A stretch of DNA of 19,276 bases, taken from the NCBI GenBank assembly GCA_015232735.1, contig JADFZC010000012.1:1-19276 (forward strand), written 5' to 3'. The stretch comes from Oligoflexales bacterium. GTDB lineage: Bacteria; Bdellovibrionota; Oligoflexia; Oligoflexales; Oligoflexaceae. The notes under the pieces were generated by a model. The model searched no databases. It had not been told where the DNA came from and saw only the letters and a list, made by a program, of their open reading frames with translations. This document shows, one piece after another, positions 7,868 to 15,578 of this stretch. The position numbers and the translations under genes were made by a program. The stretch's first letter is position 1. Every line of letters begins with the position of its first letter.

Positions 7868-7985
7868 GGTTATCTGAAAACCCCAAGGTTAGGGCGCGAG
7901 GAGGAGGAAAATCGGAGTTTGCACGTTGATAAATGAGGATTTTTCGACAACGAGTAACGCAGAGATTCGGGTTTTCATACAGCCG
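7868..7985. repeat. Palindromic intergenic element, family A copy 1
   Basis: An imperfect ~118-nt inverted repeat fills the space between the convergent murJ and PBP genes. The clearest arms are TGAAAACCC (7875-7883) and GGGTTTTCA (7969-7977), with weaker pairing inward and outward. Its centre holds CGGAGTTT (7913-7920) and ATAAATGAGGAT (7929-7940). The same two blocks, in the same order and almost the same spacing, occur on the opposite strand of the element at 17583-17755. It abuts the PBP stop codon (7986-7988). It could serve as a bidirectional transcription terminator. Confidence 0.7.
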
Positions 7986-9911
7986 CTAAAGAAGTTCTTT
8001 GATACTGGATCTATTGTAGGGCAATATGGTGGTTGTTCCGTCACTGATACTAAGTTTTGTTCTTTTGAAATATATTCCATTGGGAATTGAGGCAGTTCTA
8101 TTTTTCTGCCGGATATTTTCTTTAGTCTCCTCATAATATGAACTGGATGCCATATCCATCATAAAATAAATATTTTCAGTATCATTACTGATTTTTAATT
8201 TTCCTTTTTCCGATCCGACCCAGATTCCTGTCAATATGTGTTCGCTGTAACTTATATGCCATCCATCATGCAAATCAAAACTTGATCCTGGGAAAGATGC
8301 TGGATTATTATCAACTGAGTTGATGGTTCCATTGAGTCTGTATGAGGTCGCATCTTTAAGCGCCTTTGTTAATATGTAGGCTGTTTGCTCTGTAAAAATC
8401 CTATTAACAGAATTATTGCGATGAGAATATAGAATTTTTCCTTCAGGGGATATGATTTTTTCAATAAGATAAGGTTGTATAAGTCGTCCCTGATTTGCCA
8501 GAGGCAAATATGCTTTAACAATATCAAAAAGTGAATATTGTTGTGTGAAAATGAAAGGTCGCTTTTGATAAAGCATGACTTTTAGACCCAGTTTACTCAA
8601 CTGGTTTGAGATAGATCCAATACCGATCTTGTTTAATATATATTCAGAAAGAAAGAAATCCATCTGCAATAGACCTTCATAAATAGTACGATTCTGATAG
8701 GGACCATTTTTAATATTAATTGATTTTTCTGATTCATTAGATGAAGAAAATGGAAATGTGTGAGATAGAGGAATACCTTCGTCTATCGCTATGGCGTTCA
8801 ATAATGGAAGCAGGAGATTTCCAGGGTTTCGCTTCATTAAGGTGGCTCTATTGAATTGAGAGTCATGGAAATTCTTTCCACCTACCAAGGAAAGAACAGC
8901 ACCATTCTCAGGATTTATACTAATAATGGCACCCTGCAGTTCGGCTTTTTTCAGTTCACTTTCAGAAATGTGTCTTGCAATGCTTTCTTTTACCGTGTTG
9001 TTTGCATTTCGCTGCAGTTTTGTGTTGAGAGTTGTGTATATTTTCAGACCCTTGTTTTCTATCTCATTGATTTCAAGCATTTTAAGGATCTCTGATTTTA
9101 CTGTAGAAATGAAATACCCGACATTATCTTCTGTAAGGTCAGATTTCTTATAGATTTTGATTTCTTGGGATTCAATATCGGGAATAGCGCTTTTATGCAG
9201 TTTTCCCTCTTCAGCCATTCTTCTCAAGACAATTTTTTGTCTTGATTTGGCAAGAAGGTAGTTATTATTTGGGGAATATTTGGAAGGAGCTTTTGGAAGG
9301 CCTGCCAGAAGTGTACTTTCCGCTATGGTCAATTTTGATGAACTTTTATGAAAGTAGTTTTGCGCCGCGGCTTCAATTCCGTATGAATTATTCCCCAGGA
9401 AAATCGTATTCAAGTATAATTCCAAAATTTTTTCTTTGGAGTATCTGAACTCAATAAGGATTGCCAGTATAACTTCCCTAAATTTTCTGGAAAAAGTTCG
9501 TTCTTGGTTAAGGTACATGTTTCTTGCAAGCTGCTGAGTGATTGTACTGGCGCCCTGAGTTACTTTTCCTCTGATAAAATTTGTGAATATAGCTCTTAAA
9601 ATTCCAGTTGGGCTTATGCCTGTATGCTTGTAGAAAGTACTATCTTCTATGCAGACAAACGCATCTATCAGGTATGATGGCAGGTTTGACAAGTTGGTCC
9701 AGTATTTTTTTTTGTTGCTGAATTCCCCAATGACATTATTGTCCTTATCATAAATAACAGTACTTAAGGTAGGAGTATAATATTCTATGCCTATAGTCAT
9801 TTCGTCCAATTTTTTAAGCTCGTGGACGATGCTTTTGCAGTACAAAAAAAGAATGACTGCAATGATGACAAAAAATAATGCTAAAATTTTTTTTAATTTA
9901 CTCACAAGCAT
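7986..9911 (-). CDS. Class A penicillin-binding protein with inactive-looking transpeptidase domain
   Basis: 641-residue PBP1A-type protein: a cytoplasmic tail, one membrane anchor (about 9-25), glycosyltransferase domain (about 60-235) and a transpeptidase-fold region (about 325-600). The glycosyltransferase motifs are intact: EDSTFYKHTG (89-98, catalytic E89), GASTITQQLARN (120-131), a RKFREVILA motif, and KILELYLNTIFLG. The transpeptidase motifs are not. The SxxK site, expected as PGSxFKP, reads PGNLLLP (363-369), so N365 and L368 replace Ser and Lys. No SxN is visible in the region LQMDFFLSEYILNK. The KTG site reads FPG (540-542), just before the preserved DGWHISYSEHILTGIWVG. The frame is unbroken over 641 codons, so this is not a simple pseudogene. 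I infer a glycan polymerase that relies on another PBP or an LD-transpeptidase for cross-linking. The start has no clear ribosome-binding site; it begins 19 nt after the TonB-type gene, suggesting coupling. Confidence 0.9.
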   Translation of the reverse strand: MLVSKLKKILALFFVIIAVILFLYCKSIVHELKKLDEMTIGIEYYTPTLSTVIYDKDNNVIGEFSNKKKYWTNLSNLPSYLIDAFVCIEDSTFYKHTGISPTGILRAIFTNFIRGKVTQGASTITQQLARNMYLNQERTFSRKFREVILAILIEFRYSKEKILELYLNTIFLGNNSYGIEAAAQNYFHKSSSKLTIAESTLLAGLPKAPSKYSPNNNYLLAKSRQKIVLRRMAEEGKLHKSAIPDIESQEIKIYKKSDLTEDNVGYFISTVKSEILKMLEINEIENKGLKIYTTLNTKLQRNANNTVKESIARHISESELKKAELQGAIISINPENGAVLSLVGGKNFHDSQFNRATLMKRNPGNLLLPLLNAIAIDEGIPLSHTFPFSSSNESEKSINIKNGPYQNRTIYEGLLQMDFFLSEYILNKIGIGSISNQLSKLGLKVMLYQKRPFIFTQQYSLFDIVKAYLPLANQGRLIQPYLIEKIISPEGKILYSHRNNSVNRIFTEQTAYILTKALKDATSYRLNGTINSVDNNPASFPGSSFDLHDGWHISYSEHILTGIWVGSEKGKLKISNDTENIYFMMDMASSSYYEETKENIRQKNRTASIPNGIYFKRTKLSISDGTTTILPYNRSSIKELL

Positions 9912-9930
9912 ATGTTAATTGTATCATATA

Positions 9931-10914
9931 TCAGTAACCAGTGGCATAGTTGCTTAGGACATAACGAAAGTTACCTGTTATTCTAAGTTTGTCTTTTCCG
10001 AATCCATCTGGTAGTGGTGAGTAGGGTGAGGCTTTTTTTAATGCATCGACCACAGCTTGATCGAGAATATCGTAACCCGACGAACTGAGTATTTTCACAC
10101 TATTAAGTGATCCGTCTTTCTGGATGGTGAACTCCACAGTAACAACTCCCTGCCAGCCCTGCCTTACTGCCGATGCAGGGTAGCTCCATACAAGCTCAAA
10201 TGCCTTGCGCAGCGCCGTGAAATAGCCAATGAATCTGTAGTCCGATGTATTAAGGTCAATCCTGTCACCAGTTGCAAGATCTTCATCGATGTAATCCTGA
10301 TATCCTGCTTTCATTTGATTGGTAAGTTCAGAGGAAGTGGGAATTAGCTTTTCATAGTCATTTCTTGGAATATGTATCGATCTGGGACTGTTGTCGATGC
10401 CAAATATATTTTTTCTTTTTTCATTTTTTAATTTTGCCTTGTCCTTATCTCCTTGAGACTTCTTTTTTGCAAGATTATCAGAGAGATGAGATTTGTCTGC
10501 ATTTCCAAGGGCACCAGGATCTAGTCCTTTGAATGAGTCTATCGGTTTGGCTATCTTGGTTTCTTTTTCAGTCGCATGGTCTTGAGATCCAAGGTATCTG
10601 GGGTCTTTTGGTTTTGATGTTTTCTCAAGCTTTGATTCAAGGATTTTTGACAATGGACCGTTATAGTCCTCCTTTGCTTCGGTTTTTGTTTTTTCCTTGA
10701 TTTTTACTTGAACAAGGTTTTTCTTATTTTTTTCATCTTTCTTGTTTAACAATGCATTTTCGGAGAATTCGCTTATTTTTAGATATCCGGAAAGATGTAT
10801 GAGGAGTGATAAAATTATTGTGATAAGCAGGACTATGCCGCTTTGATAAGGAACCCCATGGTATCTGATGACTCTTTTGTTTTTGTTGGAAGAAAACATC
10901 TGATCGGGACTCAC
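9931..10914 (-). CDS. TonB-family protein (energy transducer / TolA-like)
   Basis: 327 residues: short basic cytoplasmic tail (1-22), one transmembrane helix (about 25-43, SGIVLLITIILSLLIHL), a long charged Lys/Glu/Asp-rich periplasmic spacer (about 50-215), and a C-terminal TonB domain (about 245-320) with YPASAVRQGWQGVVTVEFTI, KDGSLNSVKILSSSGYDILDQAVVDALKKASPYSPLP. The segment TGDRIDLNTSDYRFIGYFTALRKAF just before it recalls TonB/TolA-like proteins of deltaproteobacterial lineages. No ExbB/ExbD genes are here. The start is uncertain: GTG at 10914 or ATG at 10899, neither with a good ribosome-binding site. It lies 19 nt upstream of the PBP gene, a probable two-gene operon that would link proton-motive-force-driven envelope work to glycan synthesis. 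Whether it serves TonB-dependent transport or a Tol-like role cannot be told. Confidence 0.85.
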   Translation of the reverse strand: MSPDQMFSSNKNKRVIRYHGVPYQSGIVLLITIILSLLIHLSGYLKISEFSENALLNKKDEKNKKNLVQVKIKEKTKTEAKEDYNGPLSKILESKLEKTSKPKDPRYLGSQDHATEKETKIAKPIDSFKGLDPGALGNADKSHLSDNLAKKKSQGDKDKAKLKNEKRKNIFGIDNSPRSIHIPRNDYEKLIPTSSELTNQMKAGYQDYIDEDLATGDRIDLNTSDYRFIGYFTALRKAFELVWSYPASAVRQGWQGVVTVEFTIQKDGSLNSVKILSSSGYDILDQAVVDALKKASPYSPLPDGFGKDKLRITGNFRYVLSNYATGY

Positions 10915-11244
10915 TATTTAGAGATTTGGCGTATGAAGCTGCTTCTCTGGAAATTTGTTTCACAAAGGGTTACTTTTTCTCTTTCATTATATAGCAAAAA
11001 ATTCAAGATGCCTTCTTTCGTTGTAACGATATCTTTAAGCGATTCTTAAAAAAAATTAATACTGTTTATTACTGCATCTCTCATCTAAAATATATAAGCA
11101 AGTAATATATTTTTAGGTCATGCATACAAATGTCTTTAACATATTTTATAAGAATTAAGAATCTCAAAAGATTTTTACGTATTGCTTCCTTTAACCACCT
11201 TTAATATCTTATCGGTAAGTTGAAGCTTAACTGAAGGGTCTTTT
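10915..11244. promoter_or_regulatory. Divergent promoter region between the TonB-type and bamD-like genes
   Basis: 330 nt without a credible gene. On the minus strand a consensus -10 TATAAT (complement of 10986-10991) could serve the TonB-type gene with a ~65-nt leader, though no good -35 is present. On the plus strand TTGCTT (11182-11187), 17 nt, TATCTT (11205-11210) could serve bamD. A short hairpin AATCT-CAAA-AGATT followed by TTT lies at about 11160-11175. The plus-strand frame across 10843-11049 lacks coding features and overlaps the TonB-type start. Confidence 0.35.
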
Positions 11245-12021
11245 ATGATTAAGCCACAAAAAACCAGGATTTATTTGTTTTTCAGTCTATTTGTGTTTGT
11301 CTTAACGCATGGTTGTAGTGAGAAGGACTATAATAAATCAGATCCTGCGGAATCTTTCGCCTACGCAAAGGAACCTTATGATGATGAGAGCTATGATACT
11401 GCTTTGACTAGGCTTGGGGAATTCAAGTCGAGGTTTCCATACAGCAAGTATGCGGTGGAAGCGGAACTGCTAATTGCAAACAGTCATTTTAAACTTGAAC
11501 ATTATGAGGAAGCTGCTGCAGCTTACGCTCAATTTGTTAAACTTCATCCCAAACATGAGCAGGTCGATTTTGCCATGTATCGGGTTGGAGAATCGTACTG
11601 GGTAGATGCTCCTGAGGCTATTAATAGGGAACAGGAGTATACATTTAAGGCAATTGAAGAGTGGAACAAATTGATTGTCAGATTCCCAAAAAGCAAATAT
11701 TCCGAAAAGGCTGCAGAATTTATTGAAAAGGGAAAACGAAGAATAGCTGAAAGTTTTGATTTTATTGCCAAATTTTACTGTAAATTGGAAATATATCATG
11801 CCTGTGCCTATCGATATCAACTGTTGGTTCGGGATTACCCTCAATATAAGGATCTATATAAGAATGCCCTTGAGCAGGCAGGAAAAGCCTTTTTGAAACT
11901 TTCTGAGATTAAAGCGGCTGATCCAGAGAGCGATAAGAATATTTTTTTTAAAAAAATGTCATCTTCTGAATTAAAAGAAAATGGTGAAAAACTAATAAAG
12001 GAGTCTGCAGAGGTCAGATAA
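11245..12021 (+). CDS. bamD: BamD-like outer-membrane assembly lipoprotein
   Basis: 258 residues with an N-terminal lipoprotein signal: hydrophobic IYLFFSLFVFVLTHGC with the predicted lipidated C24 (a slightly weak lipobox, LTHGC). The mature part is built of TPR-like helix pairs typical of BamD/YfiO: ESYDTALTRLGEFKSRFPYSKYAVEAELLIANSHF, EEAAAAYAQFVKLHPKH, FAMYRVGESYW, EEWNKLIVRFPKSKYSEKA, ACAYRYQLLVRDYPQY. Length matches the family (~245-280). BamD is the essential docking lipoprotein of the BAM complex that inserts outer-membrane barrels. Start: ATG with GAAGGG about 7 nt upstream. An mltD-like gene follows after 116 nt. A general TPR lipoprotein is the alternative, but the fold order fits BamD well. 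Confidence 0.85.
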   Translation: MIKPQKTRIYLFFSLFVFVLTHGCSEKDYNKSDPAESFAYAKEPYDDESYDTALTRLGEFKSRFPYSKYAVEAELLIANSHFKLEHYEEAAAAYAQFVKLHPKHEQVDFAMYRVGESYWVDAPEAINREQEYTFKAIEEWNKLIVRFPKSKYSEKAAEFIEKGKRRIAESFDFIAKFYCKLEIYHACAYRYQLLVRDYPQYKDLYKNALEQAGKAFLKLSEIKAADPESDKNIFFKKMSSSELKENGEKLIKESAEVR

Positions 12022-12137
12022 GTCCTTTTTCGTGGCCTTACTAAATCAATCTGGTTTAAAATAAAATATCATACGAGCAAGATTCAATTCTTGTTAAAGC
12101 ATTTAATAGGAATCAATCTAAAAAGAGAGAGAATCCT

Positions 12138-13544
12138 TTGTATTTTAGAGATTGTTCCATTTTCATTTTGGTTTTTATTTTTGTCTCTTGTGCCAGACTG
12201 TCCAAGGAAATGGAAGAGATTGCCGATACGGATGTAAATGATTTTGAAGACAGCTGGGATGAGGATAGGCTTTCGGCTGATTCCGGTGCCAATATTGATG
12301 CCAGTATTGAAGATAGAGCAAAAATCAAAGAAGAGGAAGATAGGTTCTGTGATGATGATATATTTAGTCGATATCTAATTCAGAAAACACTTTCAAAAAA
12401 CTTGAAAATACATGAAATAAAAAAATTAAATCAATTTTCGGAATTTAAAAACAGAGATGAAGCAAAGGCAAGCATTATTGCCAAGAGCGTACTAAAAGGC
12501 CCTTACGTTTCCATACTGAGTGGACTGCCGGTTGTTGCTACACCACAGGTTGACCATTGGATAAGATATTTTGAGTCTAGGGCAGGCCGTGAAATTTATA
12601 TTGCGTGGCTTGTCAAAAGTAAATCAATTGAGAGGATTTTGATTCCTCTTTTAATAAAAGAGGGGCTTCCGGAAGAACTATTTTTTCTTGCTATGATAGA
12701 ATCGGGTTTTAACAACATGGCATATAGCCGGGCCAAGGCTATTGGCACATGGCAATTTATGAAGGCGACGGCAATGTCCTATAATTTGAGAGTCGACTAT
12801 TGGATTGATGAGCGAAGAGACCCAATAAAGTCGACCTTGGCGGCGGCAAGCTATCTTAAGGATTTATATATTCAATTTGGGGACTGGTATCTTGCTATAG
12901 CAGCATATAATGCGGGGCCTGGGAAAATAAGAAATGCCATTCAAAAGACTGGAAGCAGGGATTTTTGGATTCTTACAAAAACGCGGTACCTTAAAAAGGA
13001 AACCAGACAGTATGTCCCCAAAATGTTGGCTGCTCTAATAATTGCTTCAAATCCGGAAAAGTATGGATTTTGGATAAGTAAACAGGCTGATGATCATCCG
13101 CAACTTGAAGCCATATCTCTCGAAAGACCGGTGGAATTGAAAGAAATAGCTGAAAAATTGGATATCCCGGTTGAAAAACTGAAGCAGTGGAATCCTGAGC
13201 TCATCAAATTCGTAACTCCTCCGGTGAGGTCTTTTGGAGAAAATAACGGTGAATACAAAATTAAACTTCCTCTAAAATATCTAGACCATTTTAATCAAAT
13301 TAAAAAAGGATTATCATACATTGAAATCCAGGATATGATAATCTATGAAATTAAAAAAGGAGACTCGTTAAGTAAAATTGCCAGGCGATATCAATTAAAA
13401 GTTAGTCAAATAATATCAGCCAATCCTGATTTGAACTTAAAAAAAAGACTTCGCTTAGGTCAAACCCTAGCGATTCCAATTCCTGCGATTGTAAAAAAAA
13501 TAGACAATAACAAAGTTATAAAATCCTCTTCCGAAGTCACTTGA
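12138..13544 (+). CDS. MltD-like membrane-bound lytic transglycosylase with LysM domain
   Basis: 468 residues. A hydrophobic N-terminus with a possible lipobox (FIFVSC, C18) precedes an acidic linker (about 22-75). The SLT domain is at about 165-290: GLPEELFFLAMIESGFNNMAYSRAKAIGTWQFMKATAMSYNL, catalytic E188, and the conserved GDWYLAIAAYNAGPGKI. It cuts the MurNAc-GlcNAc bond of peptidoglycan. Residues ~402-447 (IYEIKKGDSLSKIARRYQLK...LRLGQTLAIPI) form a clear LysM glycan-binding domain, and ~327-379 (VELKEIAEKLDIPVEKLKQWNPEL) a degenerate LysM-like one. The family usually has two LysM repeats. The start is TTG at 12138 with a GAGAGAGA stretch about 6 nt upstream, which places the signal peptide correctly. 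It is probably coupled to bamD-like upstream; the 116-nt gap shows no terminator. Confidence 0.9.
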   Translation: MYFRDCSIFILVFIFVSCARLSKEMEEIADTDVNDFEDSWDEDRLSADSGANIDASIEDRAKIKEEEDRFCDDDIFSRYLIQKTLSKNLKIHEIKKLNQFSEFKNRDEAKASIIAKSVLKGPYVSILSGLPVVATPQVDHWIRYFESRAGREIYIAWLVKSKSIERILIPLLIKEGLPEELFFLAMIESGFNNMAYSRAKAIGTWQFMKATAMSYNLRVDYWIDERRDPIKSTLAAASYLKDLYIQFGDWYLAIAAYNAGPGKIRNAIQKTGSRDFWILTKTRYLKKETRQYVPKMLAALIIASNPEKYGFWISKQADDHPQLEAISLERPVELKEIAEKLDIPVEKLKQWNPELIKFVTPPVRSFGENNGEYKIKLPLKYLDHFNQIKKGLSYIEIQDMIIYEIKKGDSLSKIARRYQLKVSQIISANPDLNLKKRLRLGQTLAIPIPAIVKKIDNNKVIKSSSEVT

Positions 13545-13636
13545 GTCGTTGCCAATCACCACTTCTATTGCTAATCTCTTTTTCAACAATTTTGGAAAAA
13601 CATTCAAAACTGAACTAGGATTCTGGAGTAATTGAT

Positions 13637-14428
13637 ATGAAAATTTTAGTCACTTTAAAAAGAACCCCGGATACGGAAACCAAGATCAAGTTGACGAGTG
13701 ATTTTAAGAAACTCGATCATACCAGCACAAAGTTTATCATAAATCCTTATGATGAGCATGCAATTGAGGAAGCTTTGCAGATAAAGGAAAAAACAGGAAA
13801 CTGTGAGGTTGTTGTTGTCAGCTTTGGCCCCGAAGGCAATAAGGAACTTATTATTAAGGGTTTGGCAATGGGTGCCGATAGGGGGCTTCTGGTAAGCGAT
13901 GAAGGCCTTGATGATTTGGATTCGCTTGCTGTTGCAAAAGTACTTGCAGCGGTTGTCAAAGAGGAGAAGCCTGATCTTATTATTGGTGGGAAACAGGCTA
14001 TTGACGACGATAATATGCATACAAACATAATGCTTGCGGAATTGTTGAATTATCCTCATGTCAATGTGGCGAACAAGCTTTCATTGGATAAAGGTAAAGG
14101 CAGGGCTGAGAGAGAGGTTGAAGGAGGCCAAATAGAGGTATATGATTTTAATCTCCCGGCTGTCGTTGGGGCCAATAAGGCAATGAATACCCCTAGATAC
14201 ACCTCTGTCCCAGGTATCATGAAGGCAAAGAAAAAACCACTGGCGACAAAGAAAGTTGCTGATCTGGGATTAAAGCTTGAAGATTTAAAAAATGGTATCA
14301 GTACGGTTATTAGATCATATGAATATCCACCAGTGAAGCCATCTGGAAAACTTTTTAAAGGGGAAGATGTTTCCGTAATGGTTGAAAGGGTTGTAAGGCT
14401 GCTTCGTGAAGAGGCGAAGGTCATTTAA
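13637..14428 (+). CDS. etfB: Electron transfer flavoprotein, beta subunit
   Basis: 263 residues, normal length. It has the EtfB opening MKILVTLKRTPD, the NPYDEHAIEEALQIKEK motif, and the family signature VEGGQIEVYDFNLPAVVGANK...NTPRYTSVPGIMKAKKKP. The end LREEAKVI is typical. With EtfA it forms the FAD- and AMP-binding heterodimer that passes electrons from acyl-CoA and other dehydrogenases to the quinone pool. GGAG lies about 9 nt before the ATG. The last codons (AGGCGAAGG, 14412-14420) pair perfectly with CCTTCGCCT at 14458-14466 in the following repeat, so the 3' end of the gene forms one arm of a hairpin. No dehydrogenase or ETF:quinone oxidoreductase gene is in the window. Confidence 0.96.
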   Translation: MKILVTLKRTPDTETKIKLTSDFKKLDHTSTKFIINPYDEHAIEEALQIKEKTGNCEVVVVSFGPEGNKELIIKGLAMGADRGLLVSDEGLDDLDSLAVAKVLAAVVKEEKPDLIIGGKQAIDDDNMHTNIMLAELLNYPHVNVANKLSLDKGKGRAEREVEGGQIEVYDFNLPAVVGANKAMNTPRYTSVPGIMKAKKKPLATKKVADLGLKLEDLKNGISTVIRSYEYPPVKPSGKLFKGEDVSVMVERVVRLLREEAKVI

Positions 14429-14511
14429 TTGTAACATGTTGATATTTTGTGACAGGTCCTTCGCCTTTTGGGCTCAGGATACATCGCTGGTGCATTTCGC
14501 ACCGGCGACTA
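14412..14511. repeat. Half-palindrome between etfB and etfA, family B copy 1
   Basis: Positions 14429-14511 align without gaps to 18528-18610 at 69 of 83 identical bases by my count. The shared landmarks are TTGTAACATG, TGATATTT, TCCTTCGC, TCAGGATAC and CATTTCGC. In the other copy this half pairs with a long left arm; here the left arm is missing except for the etfB 3' end, which supplies a 9-bp stem AGGCGAAGG/CCTTCGCCT followed by TTTT. A second small hairpin (TCGCTGGTGC / GCACCGGCGA, one G-T pair) lies at 14484-14508. It may act as an attenuator or RNA-stability element inside the etf operon. Confidence 0.75.
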
Positions 14512-14538
14512 AATAATAACAAATGAGGGTATAATAAA

Positions 14539-15504
14539 ATGAAAGTCCTTGTGTATATAGAACAAAGAAATAGAGAGATCAAGAAGAGCGCTTTTGAAGC
14601 TTTGACACTGGCACGAACTTTAGTTGACGGTCCCGCTGAACTGGGTGCGGTGATTATTGGCAAAGACATTTCCGGATTGGCCGATGGCCTTAAAGGTTAC
14701 GGGGTTGGAACGGTTTTTTTAAGTGATGCTGCTAGCTTGGATAAATACAATTCGCTTTTATATGGTAGTGCGTTTGAGAATGCCATCAAGGAATTCGATC
14801 CAAATTGCATATTAGGCGTCGCATCGCCCATGGGCAGGGATGTATTCCCTAGAATGGCTGCGAGGTTTGGTGGTGGAATTATTACAGATATTATTTCATT
14901 AAGAAAAGATGGAAATGTAATTGTTGCGAAAAAACCCATGTATGCTGGAAAGTGCATAGCGGAAATAGAATTAAAGCCAAGCGTCAAAAATTTTGTGACA
15001 GTACGCCCTAACGTATTTGCTGCGTCCAAGGGAGGTGAGAGTTCGACGGCTGTTAAAAATGTAAATGCACTCTCTTCTGTTGATGGTTTTACTACAGTTG
15101 AGATTCGAAAAGGAACAAGTGAAAAGCCTGATCTGACTGAAGCCAGTATCATCGTATCAGGCGGCCGATCTGTGAAGAGTTCAGATGGATTCAAGATGAT
15201 CGAGGAATGCGCCAATGTTTTGGGTGCTACAGTTGGAGCCTCACGTGCTGCTGTTGATGCTGGTTATATTTCACATTCCGCCCAGGTTGGTCAGACCGGG
15301 AAGACAGTAACTCCAAATCTTTATGTAGCATGCGGTATTAGCGGAGCAATTCAGCATCTTGCAGGTATGAGGACTTCAAAGGTTATAGTGGCTATTAATA
15401 CAGATCCAGATGCACCAATTTTTTCAATAGCGGATTATGGAATTGTCGCAGACATATTTGAAGCAGTTCCAATTTTGACACAAAAATTGAAAGCAATATT
15501 ATAG
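14539..15504 (+). CDS. etfA: Electron transfer flavoprotein, alpha subunit
   Basis: 321 residues, normal length. Domain I (1-190) has the MKVLVYIEQ start and RMAARFGGGIITDI. The FAD-binding domain II (about 203-321) is complete: SGGRSV (207-212), LGATVGASRAAVDAGY, QVGQTGKTV (249-257), ACGISGAIQHLAGM and AINTDPDAPIFSIADYGIV. It pairs with EtfB encoded 110 nt upstream. GAGGGT about 10 nt before the ATG is the ribosome-binding site. A strong terminator follows. Confidence 0.96.
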   Translation: MKVLVYIEQRNREIKKSAFEALTLARTLVDGPAELGAVIIGKDISGLADGLKGYGVGTVFLSDAASLDKYNSLLYGSAFENAIKEFDPNCILGVASPMGRDVFPRMAARFGGGIITDIISLRKDGNVIVAKKPMYAGKCIAEIELKPSVKNFVTVRPNVFAASKGGESSTAVKNVNALSSVDGFTTVEIRKGTSEKPDLTEASIIVSGGRSVKSSDGFKMIEECANVLGATVGASRAAVDAGYISHSAQVGQTGKTVTPNLYVACGISGAIQHLAGMRTSKVIVAINTDPDAPIFSIADYGIVADIFEAVPILTQKLKAIL

Positions 15505-15542
15505 AGCCAATGGTTATGAGATAGTCACTTAAAATTTGTATG

Positions 15543-15578
15543 AATTTGGAGTTTGACCGTCTCATTCCAAATTTTTTT
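15543..15578 (+). terminator. Rho-independent terminator of etfBA
   Basis: Perfect 8-bp arms AATTTGGA (15543-15550) and TCCAAATT (15566-15573) enclose 15 nt and run into seven T residues (15572-15578). Its 3' arm overlaps the last codons of the convergent ABC exporter gene. Confidence 0.7.

Noticed and set aside
7986..9911. PBP read as a pseudogene
   Set aside because: The frame is intact over 641 codons, the glycosyltransferase motifs are perfect and the motif losses are substitutions, so a functional glycosyltransferase is more likely.
10843..11049. 68-codon plus-strand frame upstream of bamD
   Set aside because: Overlaps the 5' end of the TonB-type gene, has no recognisable domain or ribosome-binding site and spans the promoter region.
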